Positions 24,521 to 38,089 of a stretch of 64,000 nt of DNA are shown here, piece by piece. The notes under the pieces were generated by a model, which did no database searches, was not told where the DNA came from, and saw nothing but the letters and a program-made list of their open reading frames with translations. Origin of the DNA: Vitellaria paradoxa (taxonomy: Eukaryota > Streptophyta > Magnoliopsida > Ericales > Sapotaceae). Numbering within the stretch: position 1 is the first letter of the stretch; each line of letters begins with the position of its first letter. The stretch lies in assembly GCA_019916065.1 (NCBI GenBank), contig CM034237.1, positions 42,452,485 to 42,516,484 of the forward strand, given 5' to 3'. Made by a program: the position numbers and the translations under genes.

Positions 24521-25207
24521 AGTGTCATAAAAAAATATGTTAAAAGTAATAGCCAGTGAGAAAGATCAAGGTGGTGTGGGTTTTGTCACTCTAAATAAAA
24601 ATATTTATATGCACTTCGGTTATGAATTTATATATCATAATTATATTATTTTAGTACATTTGTTTAGAATATTTTTTTAAGTAACAAAGCATTTTTCATA
24701 TTTATAACTAGCAAAGGAGCCGTGTATTAATGCATAGGTATGACTATATTACATTTATTAAAAATTATAATAAATATTAAAAATGATTCGATAATATATA
24801 TAAACCAATAAATAAAATAAAATAAAAAATTATACATATATTAGTAGTACATTAATAATATTATTTTTTTATTTACAAATGATAAGTGAATACAATTAAA
24901 ACCTAATCTGGTATCACGTGGTATTTAATGAGTTAATAATTTACCGTTGATGGTGTAAACTTATTAATAATGCTAATGTTGCCAATTAATGCATTAAAAG
25001 AGAAACAATTTGATCGATTAGGACAATTTTTGCCATTCCTATTTCTCATGAATCGTGATGTTATATTATTTATTAGTACTAAAAATTAATGAAAGCCAAC
25101 AAAATAACAATAGAAATTAGTGGAAGAGGTGAAAGAAAGGATACTTGTGACTTTTTACTAATTAAAAAACCACAACATGCATGTCATATTATATGTGTAT
25201 TATTATA

Positions 25208-25380
25208 TAAGAGCATCTTCAATGCTGTTAGCTAGAATAGAGAGTCAAGATATAAAAATATACTATTATCTGTTTTGAAGAGTCACTTTTTAGAGTTAAC
25301 TCTAACCCTACTCTTTATTTTATAGTTAGTTATTTTGACTGATTCTAAATTCTATCTGTTGGAAAGATAGATTAGAATCT
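25208..25380. mobile_element. MITE-like repeat with the GAGCATCTTCAATG terminus
   Basis: The opening AAGAGCATCTTCAATGCTG is a widespread terminus of small plant DNA transposons. The opposing end near TGTTGGAAAGATAG is degenerate. No duplication could be defined. Confidence 0.4.
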
Positions 25381-25764
25381 CGAGATATCTTACCTCATTA
25401 ATGACAAAACTCTTTTTTTTAAATATAATTTTTTTATTATAAAATATACTTTTTTTTCAAATATATTTAGGTTGCTTTTATATATATATAAATTTTAAAT
25501 AAAAAATTTTAAAAATTATATTTTATACTAAAAATTTATATTTAATAATAAAATATTTAAATTTATTGATTTTTATTTATTTAAAAGATACATAAATTAA
25601 CCGTTAAGGACAAAAAAAAAAAAAAAAAAAGAAAGGAGAACGAAAAGAATTTTATTATTAATGAGGTGAGAGTGAGATATTTTGAGATTTTAACATATCT
25701 TTTCAAGAAAAAAAAAAGATGATAAACATGCCAGTTGTAGTTTCCATCCTTCTTTCCGTTGCTA

Positions 25765-26115
25765 TGAGGGTGTTTGGAAGTTAAAAAAAAATTTAAGTTT
25801 TGGTAGTTTTTTGGTTATTTTTTTTTTTTTTGCACTTTTTTGTGTGTTTGGTTGAACCAAGTGAAATTTTTAGTATTTTTTTAGTAACTTTTGGGTGTTT
25901 GGTAAATTTTTTACTGTAACAAAGCAAAAAAGTTGTAACTTTTGGGTGTTTGGTATATTTTTTACTGTAATTAATCAAAAAAGTTGTAATTATGGAGTAG
26001 TACTTTTTATTGTAGCAAATCAAAAAAATAACAAAATTTATGGTTTTGACAAACACACAAAAATCAACTTTTGGTAATTTTTTACTAATTTTTGAGTTGC
26101 CAAACACTTTGGCGA
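25765..26115. mobile_element. MITE-like element with internal tandem duplication
   Basis: GGGTGTTTGGAAGTTAAAA at the left against TTGAGTTGCCAAACACTTT at the right. Inside, CTTTTGGGTGTTTGGTA followed by TTTTTTACTGTAA occurs twice about 50 bp apart. Confidence 0.5.
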
Positions 26116-26689
26116 GTGAAAAAGGTAAATGTTAAAATAGAAAGCACAGTAACGAACCTGTTGGAGTAAATTTGATGGCAAAATTATCTAAAATAGGTAA
26201 GGATTGAATTTTAGCTGGCTAGTGGGTTGGAAATGCTATAATAGAGATTGCATTATCTTGTTAACATGAAAGATTAGGCAAAGGGGTAATTAGTTTTCAT
26301 TTGAGACAATAATTATTTATATGAAATAATTAATAGGATGGGTCTATTTGCACTCTATAAATACATACTTGCACTATACTTTATTTTTTTATTAAATAAA
26401 ATTACATAATTACCTTCATTCTTGTAGAAAGGTATTTATGATATTAAAATTATATAACATATTTTATTAGAAGAATGAGAGTAATTATGCAATTTTATTT
26501 AATGAAAAAATAAAGTGGAATACAAGAATCTATTTATAAAATATAAATAGACCCACTCGAAGTAATAATATAAAAATAGTAGAAAGAAAAATGCTGTTGA
26601 AGGTAAGTAAAAAGTAATTATAACATTTTATTAATAGAATGATTGTATGCATTAAAATAGGGACTTAGGGTTTTTACATTTAGGGTCCG

Positions 26690-27565
26690 TTTGGTACATT
26701 AAAATTTGGTGAAAATCTCTGTTACATTTTTAAACATTCTTACCTTCTCGAAGTTCGAAAAAAATTCACTATTTTCTAAAAAAAGTCGATAATTGAAATT
26801 TAGTTAATTAAATAGCAAAATATTTTTTTCTATTCTCACCACATACTCTCAAGTTACCGAATGATGACATCTACTGCAACTAATTTTTATGTGGTCGTTC
26901 CGACAGATTGTAGAAATCGTTTCGATAGATTCGCACTGCCAATTTTCGTTCAAATAGATTGTAGAAACTGTTCCGACGTCCGTCCACTTCCTAACTTTGT
27001 CTAAACAGCTTATATAGTCCCGTCGAAACGGTTCGTTGAGCACATTTGGGATTCGGACTGTAGAAGCGCCGAATCCATGAAATACAACCAATGAAAGATA
27101 TTTTTTCTCTCCATCCTAACATATAGATCACTAATAGACTTGTAAAAAGAAAGAATACAAATGTTCTCAACCTATTTATGCTTATTTTGGAAAGAGAAGT
27201 AGAGAAATATCAAATCCAAGACTCACCATAGCCACTACGAGCTTCCAATGACAAAAAATAAAAATAGAAAGTGTAAATAAAAGAAAATCCAAAGAAATAC
27301 CTTTCAATTTGAGCACGAGAAGAACGAATGGTGTAAAACGGTAGCGTTTCAAGTCTAGTTTGATTTGTAAAGAAGCCATGACTGATACAAAATTTTAAAT
27401 TCGTCAAAATAAAAATCTGATTCGTCAAAACGGGAATCCTAATATTCACCTCCAAAAAAATACAATTTGAGATGTGTGCACTAAACGCTAAAAGTTTCGC
27501 CAAATCATATTTTTCGCTCTTTTTGTTGTTTTTCACTGTGCCGCACAGAACCTTAATATGATTGA
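26690..27565. mobile_element. Possible DNA transposon remnant
   Basis: Opens with GGGTCCGTTTGGTACATTAA, a common MITE terminus. GTGCCGCACAGAACCTTAA near 27,540-27,558 may be the other end. The centre (26,880-27,080) repeats an ATAGATTGTAGAAA motif. No transposase frame. Confidence 0.35.
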
Positions 27566-27989
27566 GATTTTTCTTTTTATTTTTTATAATATGGAGGGTA
27601 GAGTGTGAAAGACAGGAGGCAAAGGGGGAGACGTTGGTTTTTACATAATTAAAAAAATAATTAGAAAATTTAAATTGTGCCACACCAATAGAAAAATAAA
27701 AATAAAATCTTAAGTTTTTAGAATGAACTATAAGAAGTGATAAAAAATGATGCAAAATAAAATATATCTAAAAGTGTAATAAAATACATCTATGCCCTTT
27801 CATTAATATGATGCATATATTAAATATGAACAACAGACATTTTACATTAAAGATGAGAAAGATAATTATTGGTAATAAAAGGGTAAACAGAGAAAAAATT
27901 TGAGTTGTGCCACCAGCCAAAAAAAAAAAAAAAAAAAATCTCCATTCGTGGCTACGACTAATACGAAATTGTAAAAATAACACAAAACA

Positions 27990-28196
27990 AAGTTTTCTTT
28001 ATTTTTTGTTAAAAACTTTTAAAATTACTTTTTATTATTTTTCATTTCATAGATAAACTCATTTTCAGTTTTCGAAATAAATTTTGAAAACATAAGTAAC
28101 CAAATGAATTTTGAGCTATTTTCTTTATTTTCAAAAGAATAAAATAAAAAATGAACTCAAAATAGAAAATAGAAAAAAAAAAAAAACCAAATGACC
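27990..28196. mobile_element. Partial relative of the TTA-flanked MITE
   Basis: Shares with 5077-5410 the TTTCTTTATTTTTTGTTAAA-type interior and ends ACCAAATGACCCCTAA. The left end is degenerate. Confidence 0.45.
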
Positions 28197-28199
28197 CCT

Positions 28200-30220
28200 A
28201 AATTGTTACACAGCTTCAAGCTACCAAAAATTTATAATAAAAGTAAGCAAAAATAGAAAAAGAAATGAAACTAGATGACTTTTTACTCTTGAAAAAATAA
28301 TTTGTTCGAAGTAAATTGTCATAAATAATAGAGATGCTATTTTCATGTTAATATAATATAGTGAGCAAATTGATAACTAATTTTTTAATGGAATAATGAT
28401 GATAAATAAAAAAAATAATACAAAAAATATAAAAATATAATAATTTTTATGAGAGAGGTGGGCATGATAAAGAGTTATAAAAAAATTAAAAAAAAGAAAA
28501 ATAAAAATGTTAGAGAGAAAACGGGGAAGCATAGATGGACAATTAATGAAAAATTCTTAAAGCAAACTAAAGGAAAAAAAAGAAAAAATTGGAGTTAGCC
28601 ACGTCATCACCGAATACTCCATTTATGTAAAATTAACTAGTGTCAACGTGTGGGCCTTTCAGTCCACTAAAGTTTGCGGAGAGTACTATTTATCTATTTG
28701 CAAACGCTACCTAGCCTCTCAACGCACTGTTCAAAATTTCCTTAATTTTTATTGGATAAATTATCAAAATTAATATGAAATTCTAATAATTTCTGTTCTT
28801 CCTCCTTGGGTGTCTCATAAACAAAATGAATGACAAACAACTTCACCTCTCTCTCTCTCTCTCGATTAAATCCTAATTTTCTCGATTACGCACGCTTTCA
28901 CTAATTTTTTCGATTAATTCCTAAGAGTCAGCAGTAACAACAAATCTAAAATTTTATTAGTTATGCTTCTCATGGTTGCATGGTCATATATCCATATATA
29001 ATGATAGATGATTTAGGTATTTCATATCATAATTTCTAGTAGAAAAATATCAAGTTTTACTTTTTAGGTGTTTAGTAAAATATCAAAATTTGTCACTTTT
29101 CTACTTTATTACAATAGCTTCTTAATTTAAAAGTTATCAGAAATTACTAAAAATTGTTAAAAGTTACTAAAAAATACTAAAAGTTGTCGAAAATTTTACA
29201 AAATACCCAAAAGTTGTTAAAAATTATTAAAAATTACTACTTGTTTCATCAAATATATTAAAAATTACAACCAATAATTTTTGACAAAAAAAATACTAAA
29301 AATTGTGTCTCCAAACGCCTCATTAAACAATTTCTTTACTTTCAAACAAGTTGCAAGCTTAATTGGTAAAAAAAAAAAGTAATAATAATAATAAATAAAT
29401 AATAGAAAGGGGGTAAAGAAATTAATGATTTGTTATGCAGCTGAATAACCACCAACATTCGGACAAATTAGTTTGAATGATTAAAATCAAAATTTGGTTG
29501 GTAAGCCATCCTCATCGTCATCGTGGGAGGTGGCATGGCACGTGAATATGTATATATATATATATATATATATTTTATCTCCAAGCCATATATTGTGAGT
29601 GCCGTTGTTGTCAATTGGACATGCACCGCTACATGGCTTTGGGCCAACCATATCGAAGCTAGATATTACCTTTATATATGATCTTTTCATTCCATCTATT
29701 TAATTTGCATGCACAAGCTATTTCCTCTTTAAAAAAAAAAAAAAATTCGTTTTTAGTCCTAATTTCACCTCAACGCTGATTGGGATACGCATTTTGGATA
29801 AGCTTGGCGTAAGACTCTAGATAAAGCTTCAATTAGAAGATCAAACATGACAAAAGTCATTAGTTAGTGATGTTTTGAATCAATATATATACATATGAGC
29901 CAAATTTCGTTTTCATAAACATTTTAATTAGCCCATTTGAAGTCAAATGGAAGAGTGGGGCATTGGCTCAACTTTTTTATTTTTTATTTAAAATTAATTA
30001 ACCAATTACTTGGGTAATTTTTATTTAAAATTAACAAATTAATTATCATTGTTGACAATACTAGACATAATAACACGATTCAAACTTATATTTCTCATAA
30101 AAAAAAATTCGATTGTGCTAATCTAAATTAGAAACGATTATGAGATAAATTAATTATTTTACATATTTATTAAATCTAAATAATAAAATAGAACGATTTT
30201 TGAAAATGCAACTCTTATAA
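28200..30220. other. AT-rich intergenic DNA
   Basis: 29,020-29,330 is made of repeated AAAAGTTACTAAAAATT-like blocks related to the element at 25.8 kb. There is a short CT tract at 28849-28863 and a (TA)n tract near 29,548-29,572. No gene recognised. Confidence 0.5.
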
Positions 30221-30224
30221 ATTA

Positions 30225-30695
30225 AGATCCAATGGTTAAGAATTATTTTTTTTTCCCATTCAACAATTGAGATTTTTTTATATTTTTAACTTTCTACTCA
30301 ATTCTTATTTTGGCAGATTCCGCTACCATCTATCTCACAAAACAAGTTGAACGTTTTAAATTTTACTATATTTCAAGGATGGAGATCATATACAAATTAA
30401 AACTGCCTACTTAAATTTCACCTAATTATGATTTTTAGGAAGTTGAATCTTTCAAATTAAAGTATTATAATTTATATTTTCTTTTATATATAGTACTTAT
30501 CAAAAATTAATTAGAGAGAAAAAGAGAGAACAAAACATATGTACTAGCTGCTAGGAACTAAAATTTTGAAAAAAATAAAAACTCATAAATTATTATAATT
30601 TTTTCGATTTAAACTTTTTGTTTAAAGTTTTAATTATATAAGAAACTAAATACTAATTTTGTTTAAAGTACTTAAGTATGGATTATTATTAGTAT
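30225..30695. repeat. Dispersed repeat, copy 2 (pair with 7955-8375)
   Basis: Collinear in the same orientation with 7955-8375 over more than 400 bp and clearly diverged. Class unknown. Confidence 0.65.
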
Positions 30696-30699
30696 TAAG

Positions 30700-31880
30700 A
30701 TATTTGAGCGCACACACAGCACACGAATAATTAAGATTACTCTGTATAACTCTCATACTATATTTAATAGCTCCTTTTTAATTTTTCAAATTAGAGATCA
30801 TCCATCTAATGCGAGCGTACAGCGATCGATACAGATGCATGGTTCGATCATTGGTTAATTCGATACTTTCTGCCTTTTGGAATAGACCAACATATACATA
30901 CATATATATGATGAAAAATTAAATATATTAATGTTAACCAAACAAAATTGCAGCCTGTGTTCAAGCATGCATCATAATTGTCAGTCATGTCAAGCAACTA
31001 ATACTAAACCAAAGTAATAATGTTGTTGCCGGTGATGACAGTGGAATGGATCAGTCTCAATAATAGAGTTCATCAAGTATGAGGAAATGGAAGAAATGAA
31101 TTTGTACCGTGTAAGTAAGACAAAGTACTTGGGGCCTCCCCCTTACATGGCCGGTGAAAAGTACACATTAATGTCCATGGTAATGTAGAGAGCTATATAG
31201 AAATATTGAAGTGACTAAGTCATCGATCGAATCTAAATCATGCATGTTTAGTACAACTAATCTTTAATGCCAAGCAATATCATGTGGGTATATATAGTTA
31301 CTAGAATGCTGTCCACATTACGTAGGTGTAGGAAGTAGTCAGTGTGATTGGTCATATGAGTGGAAAAATAGAATAGTGTATAGTTTATTTTTAAAGATAA
31401 TTTTTAGAAGGTAAAATTCTATTTTACCTAGGGTTTTTAGTTATATAAATTTTGAGACTTTTTTTTTTAAGGATTTCTAGATGAGAAAAACACATTAAAA
31501 TAGCAATTGAGATTAAGAGATTTAAAATTCGGTTGCACTTAATCAACAAATTGTATGAGTTATCTCTCTTTTATGTTGACACTAGGAATTTATTTATTGA
31601 TACTTAATTTTTTTAGGTGTTACATAGGTATAACCCATTGAAGTCTAATAATTTTTTTTATGACTCTAGATCTCACATCAATAAAACAATGAGGAAAAAA
31701 AAATCTATCAAGACCTATTGAACCTAAATTCAAATCTTTCAATATTCCAAAAGTTCTTTCTAAGATAAGGTTATTTATGTCAAGAAAAGTGATATGCATG
31801 TCTTTCACATCCCTAAGAAAGAAGAAGGGGGTAAGACTTGTTGAATTGAGGCTAATTTTCTTTAATAGATTATTGTCATA
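30700..31880. other. Unique intergenic sequence
   Basis: 30,780-31,390 is less AT-rich than average and matches no other part of the window. No open frame, tRNA or known miRNA sequence was recognised in it. Confidence 0.4.
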
Positions 31881-31887
31881 TCACTAT

Positions 31888-32439
31888 CAAGGGCGGACCT
31901 ACCATGAGGGAAGAGAGGGCAAGTGATCTCCTTTGATTTTGGACTTAAATTACCAAAAATCTCTTAATATTTTAGTTTATTATAATATTAAACTAATTCA
32001 AAATTAGGATATTTTGTTCTTATTAAAAAATTAAGATTAATTCAAAAATTTTTAACATAAATAGAGTTTACAAGAATCAAACTCAAGTATTTTTTTGAAA
32101 TAAAGTGCATTCTTCTACTATACAATTGAATACTTTTGTACATAACATAAAAAAATAATATATGACATAATAAATTTTATAAATAGCAAAAACATAATAA
32201 TAATTTTTTTTAGAAACGAAAGTTATTTCTAATAAATTTTAGGTACTACTAAAAGAAATCAGTTAATCATTAAATTGTAAAACGTATATTAACTGATTTA
32301 ATTTTTAAGTGTAATTTTTTCTTTTTAAAAATAACATTGTTTATCTCATATTTTTCACCCTGATATAACTTGTTGTTCTATTTTTTTAGGTATTTGGTGT
32401 CTGATGCATCTCTTAACGAAAATTCTGAATTCGCCCCTG
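31888..32439. mobile_element. hAT-like non-autonomous element
   Basis: Left end CAAGGGCGGACC, right end TTCGCCCCTG, so the inverted termini resemble each other. The flanks are ATCACTAT (31880-31887) and GTCACTAT (32440-32447), a 7-of-8 match, as expected for an 8-bp hAT duplication. No transposase. Confidence 0.6.
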
Positions 32440-33581
32440 GTCACTATACTAGGTCCATTGGATCATGTAGTTTAGATTTTATCCTTTTTGCATGACTAAA
32501 TTTTTTATTTTAATTATTAAAAAATACATTTTTTTTTATTATTTTCATACTTTAGTACTTCATGCTAATTTTTGTATATGCTATATTCTAACTTATGCTA
32601 AGAGAATATAAATAAAAATGTGCGATCAAAATAGCATTAATGGCTTGAAATACATAATTTAATTATGAGTAACATTTTGTTGTTTTTAGTTTTAGTTGTA
32701 TGAGTCTTTATTTTGTTTGCCTTGCATATTAGTTATTTTTCATTTTCCTTTCTCCTCATGATGAGTGCTCATATTTCTCGTTTCTTTTTATTTTGCTTTT
32801 GGAGTTTATCAGTCCCATGATGAAAGGAAGGACAAGTTGTTTGAGTCTTCAGGGAGAAACAATTAATGATTTTAATTTTTAATTTCTCACTCGTTTTGTT
32901 ATTTTTTCACAGGATATTTTGTTTGAGTGTTGTACAATTTGTAAGTACAATCAAGGCACATATCAAGCAAAAAAAAAGAGTGATATATCATTAGGGAGTT
33001 TCATGAATTATATATTTGTTTTGGAGGTTATTAGTTGTAATCTTATTTATTCAATTTTAAGATAGAATTTCCAAATTGGGGAATCATTAGGTTATATTTT
33101 CTTAGATTGGCAATTTATGATGAAAAATATCTTCTAATCCTCGTATATTTATATAAGTTGAGGCATCAAGTTTTATGATTATAATGATTTATTTTAGAGT
33201 CTCGAAGAAGTCAAAAATATTATTTTTTGCGAGATACTTGTTCATACTTACAGAAACTGGTACAAATAACACGGGATATAGGTTGAATAGTGCGAGAAGT
33301 TACGAAAGCTATTGCAGGAAAACTGCTAAAAGCTCGGGTGAAGTCGCTAGAGAAAATTATGATATTTTAATATTTATAATCGCATAAGAAATTTTATTTC
33401 ACGTGGTATTTCAAGTTATATGTATTATGGGTGTCATTTGAGTTTCCAGAAAAAAAAAAAAAAAAGACATTAAAAGATTAGTTAAAATCTAGAGATCTAG
33501 ATTTTTCTTCACACTTAACCAACAACTTTTCATATTCTTCATGTATTGGTGATTCGAAAAATTTCAAATCTGACATCCCAT

Positions 33582-34013
33582 TAGGGGTGGAAACGAACCG
33601 AGCCGTTCACGAGCTACTCGAGCTCAGCTCGAAAAAAGCTCGGCTCGAGCTCGATTAGTGAGTTAAACAAGCTCGAATTGAGCTTGATTTTTGGCTCGTT
33701 TTGGATTCGAGCTCGAGCCTAGAGAAGCTCAGCTCGAAAGCTGCAGGCTCGGTCAGAATAATATATATATTTGTAATAATATTTTTATATTTTTAATAAT
33801 ATTTTTATTATATTTTTTAAATATATTATATTTTAAATCAAAACGACGTCGTTTTAGTTTAATCGAGCTATTCGCGAGCTTAATCGAGCTGAAATTCTTC
33901 TTTATCGAGCCGAACTCGAACTTATATAAAAGCTCGAATCGAACTCGAGTTCAAACTGAGATCGAGCTCAAGCATGTTAAAACTCGGCTCGGCTCGACTC
34001 GTTTCCACCCCTA
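33582..34013. mobile_element. hAT-type MITE with perfect 8-bp duplication
   Basis: A 432-bp element bounded by TAGGGGTGGAAACGA and TCGTTTCCACCCCTA. Perfect CATCCCAT duplications lie at 33574-33581 and 34014-34021. The subterminal regions are full of CGAGCTCGA-type motifs, and AAAACGACGTCGTTTT occurs internally; such arrays are usual in hAT subterminal regions. The open frame inside it is composition-driven, not a gene. Confidence 0.85.
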
Positions 34014-34244
34014 CATCCCATGGATTTAGCAAATTGTTATGTCCATGTTTAGTTGGATTTAGCAAATTGTCGTAAATTCCATTGATCTTCAATTATTTGA
34101 AGATCGTACATGTCTTTCGCTTGAGTTTGGTGCAATAAGGATTCGACCAAATAGTCAATGATATAGTTTCATGAACTCAAAACCATTGTGAGGTAGGGTC
34201 ACTCTAACTAAGTTTATATAGTAAAGAAAATGGGTTTTTTTTAG

Positions 34245-34700
34245 ACTTCGATTTTTTTTTGGGTTAAAATATTGTGACTATTTTCGCTTTATTATTTATT
34301 TGCGGTTAATTTTGTGATGTTTAGAATATTTAGTATACAAACTTTTAGAGAGAAAAATAAGAAAATGAAATGAAATGAAAGGGAAAGAAGAGAGAGCCTC
34401 AAAATTTTACACTTTTATCTACCCAAAGTTGAAAAGAAATGGAGATAAGAGAAGAGTTTACAAATGAATATTTAAAATACCATAGTTACTCCTCAAATAA
34501 AAAAAATAAAAATAATAAATCGCATATATGTCTTAAGAATATAATGATAAAATAGTAACATACACTTCCTTATATATATATATATATATATATATTTACT
34601 TAACTCACAAATAAAGATAAAAGAAATCGTTATCTTTTTTTGTATGGTGGTTAAGTCTCAAAAAAAAAAAAAAAAAACTATTAAAATTAAAATTGTCTCA
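34245..34700. mobile_element. MITE-like element related to 51010-51360, with (TA)n
   Basis: Shares with the element at 51010-51360 the AGAGAGAAAAATAAGAAAAT, GAAAAGAAATGGAGA and AACTCACAAATAAAGA blocks. It contains a TA tract (about 34573-34596). Ends are poorly defined. Confidence 0.45.
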
Positions 34701-35923
34701 TAAACTCCAAAATGTATGGGGAAAAAAAAGCTAATATCAATTGTTTTCTTTTCTTATCTCTCCTTATTAAAGTTCTTTTTTATTTTCTTTTCTATCCTAA
34801 ATTTTCGAACAAAATATAAAAGATTAAAAAAAAAGAAAAAAAGATTAAGATTAAAGTTGGAATTTGAGCATTATTCAAAACTTATTTCTTTCTTTTTTTT
34901 GGGGGGGTTGTTTAGTTCAAGAAAAGGAAAAATAACATGCATGTAGTATTCGGTCATTTTTCTATATAACTTAAAAACGTTTTAGGATTGTAAAATCTAA
35001 GTGGGTTTGATACATATATGTGCAGGTATTTATATTATATATATAATAAGGCAAACTTATGTGAGACTAAAATGTTATAATTAATTAATAAAATGAATTG
35101 ATCAAATTGAAGAATTAATTAGATTGCTAAACACACATACACACACATTAATGGATGAAATTTAGCTTTATATGAATTTTGCTCCGTTTGTATGAAATAG
35201 TTTCATGTTGTGATTATATTTTGCTAAACTAATAATTACTGTTTTTTTTTCTCGTAAAATATTAAAAATGGAAAATTTTGAAAGTTCGCAAAATACACTG
35301 AAGGGGAAATCTACTCCACAAATTGCTTCATAGCATTCTGGACAACTTATTCATTTTTTTTTTTAATGTATAAACAAGGTGAAAGAAAAAAAAATAATGT
35401 AAAAAGGGAAATCCTTACTTAAAATGTATAAAGGAGATGTATTCCCATTTTGGTGATTTTACATGACTAACACGTTCGTTTGCCAAAGTTTTAACATTAT
35501 GATTGGTTCCATATAAATTTACAAATACTTAAAATCACATCAAAATTTTGATACTATAAAATTAATTTTCCACTTTTAACTATCTTCCCATGGGAGAAAA
35601 AAAATAGAGTTGAGTACTTCCTTTGTTAAGGAAAACCATATTAATACATAATTAATTGATTAATTACTTTCATATATACTGAAAATTAGAAAAATTTATT
35701 TGTACTCTACAATTGAAATCTCATACTTCATTTTGCTTTGTAGTTAAATGAAATTATACAACTACCATTTTAATTCTCATCAAAAAAATCTAATTAATTG
35801 TGAAGTACAAATAAACTTACCTTTAAAAATTATGTTTCTTTAAAGCATCGGCAACAAGTTTTTAGACATATTAAATTGATTAACCTGGTCCTGACCCAAC
35901 AGGGCATAGCTTGCCCTTAATTG

Positions 35924-37439
35924 CAAGGGCAGACTTAAAAATTTTGTCAAGCGGAGGTAAAATTAAATATAAATAAATATTACAAATTTTTAAATAATAA
36001 CTAAAATAAGACCAAAATAAAAGTTCTATACTTTCAAAATATATTATCTTTACAAGTGACCCCTACGGCTATTAATCGTATAAAAATTATGAATAAAAAA
36101 AACTTCAATCTTTTTTATTAAAAAGATGTTAAACCCTAGTTTAAACATATATTAATAAAATTTTGAACCTAAATAAATAAATCAACCATTCTTCAAATAA
36201 CACAAGTAATAGATAAGACAATTAATATGAATAATCAATTGTCATAAAATAAAGACAACATAAATTATATAATATCATAAAAGTTTATATTTTTAAGTTA
36301 AGCATGAATAATATGTGTAATAAAATAAAGCATTCAAATATTAAGGTATTGAATTAGAATCAAATTGTAATTTGTAAGCAAAATACCTTATTCGTTAAGA
36401 AGATGACATTAAACCTTGATTCTTAAGATAAAGTTTTTACTAGTTAAATATAGAATTTCAACATATATTAAAATAATGTCTTAATTGGAAGAGAGATAGA
36501 GAGACAAAGAGATTAAAGTGTGGTGTAAGAAAAATAAAAGTTACTGAAAATTAAGTTTAATGTGTGTGTGTGAGAGAGAGGGGTGAAAAAATAAAAATAG
36601 AGAGAAAGAATAGTGTAAGAAAAATAAAAAAACTACTGCAAATTAAGTTTAATGAGAGAGAGATTGAGAGAGGGATGAAAAAATAAATACAATGGACTAT
36701 TGAAAAAAAAAAAGGATTTAACCTCGAGAGATTCACTCCCTAGGTCAAACCCCTAGAGAGTGAATCTATTTTGGTTTGTGCCACACATACCGGCCCCTCA
36801 ACATGTATAGCGGTCAATCGCGAACTCGCGTAGCGGCGGGGAGTCGGACCCACACCCAAGAACTGGATACGGTTCGTCCAGCCAAGGAGGCCCGTCCTAC
36901 CAACCTTTACTACGCTTTGCGTCCGGGAGGCTGGCCCCAAGTTTTTGCTAGAGAGGAGACTTGAACTTGAGACCTTGGGGTGGTAAGCCCCTAAGTCCCA
37001 GTCCAAGACCATCCCATCTAACCCCTTGGGGTTACAATGGACTATTGGGTTTAGAGAGAGAAAAGGGAAGAGAATGAAAGGCGGTGCTTGAATTTAATGA
37101 GAGAGAAAATAGAGGAAATGAAAGATGAAGAGTCTATTAGATATTAAATGAGACAAATTTTAAGTTCAGAGAAATTTATTATTATGCATTAAAAAATAAA
37201 AAATTAATATAAAATATATAAAAATTTCTCAATCTTAAGACGTTTCTTGAATTTAATGAGAGAGAAAAATGAGAAAATGAAAGAGGAAGAGTCTGTTAAA
37301 TATTAAATGAGATACATTTTGAATTCAGAGTAATTTATTTATTATGCGTTAAAAATAAAAAATTAATATAAATTACATAAAAATTTCCCAGTCAGTAAGG
37401 GCGGACACCCCCTCTCGTCCCTTAGTAGATTCGCCCTTG
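35924..37439. mobile_element. hAT-like non-autonomous element with nested SINE
   Basis: Begins CAAGGGCAGACTTAAAAATT and ends TAGATTCGCCCTTG, inverted termini similar to those at 31888-32439. The interior includes GA-rich stretches and two relatives of a GAATTTAATGAGAGAGAAAA block. The family B SINE at 36703-37033 is inserted within it. The flanking duplication is not clear. Confidence 0.5.
36703..37033 (-). mobile_element. tRNA-derived SINE, family B copy 2
   Basis: Reverse orientation relative to the copy at 8715-9040. The flanking duplication ACAATGGACTATTG is perfect at 36689-36702 and 37034-37047. Read on the minus strand, the 3' end after GGTTAAATCC is a run of about 11 T, so this family appears to end in poly-T rather than poly-A. 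It lies inside the hAT-like element. Confidence 0.85.
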
Positions 37440-38089
37440 ACCTTACGCCAGGAAAATCCGGCTCTGGCAAAGTATATTTTTTAATATATGTTTTTAATAA
37501 ATTATGTTAAATAATTCAAATTAAAATGATATAATTGTTCAATTGAACTTAAAAAAATATTCATATTGTAATTTCAATTATAATTAATTTTGTAATTAGT
37601 ATAATTACAATATTATATTTAAAATTTTTTATTGGTCTCAATGTAATAATATTAAATGTAATTATATTTAATTTTTTATTAAGAAACTGCTAAATACACT
37701 CCACTTTTAACTTCTTATATACCAAATGAACATTATTTATTTTGAGATAAAATAAAGTGTGAGAAATTAAAAATGAAATGTATTTAGTATTTCTCTTTTA
37801 TTATATTTAATTCTTCAAGTTAAGAATTGGGTCAAGATTAAATTAAGACATTGGTGACCCAAACTCTAACTCAAAATAGTAGGGATGAGCCATGAACAAA
37901 TTGGGTCAAAATTATATCGGATCAAAATCTACTTGAAGCTCTATACATTCCTACAAGTTTCTTAACTAAAATTATTTTTCATTATAAACAAGGGAAAATT
38001 GAGAAAGAGGTTCTCTTTAACCTCCATTCTATACACCCCCAATTTTGAGATCAACTAATATACGAGGGAGAACACTTAAAAAGGTAACG

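Noticed and set aside
27210..27755. Minus-strand open frame of 181 codons
   Set aside because: Composition is driven by A/T runs (F, Y, K, N, I rich), with no family resemblance; it lies within likely transposon remnant.
33691..34029. Plus-strand open frame of 112 codons
   Set aside because: It lies inside the hAT MITE and reads its CGAGCTCGA arrays.
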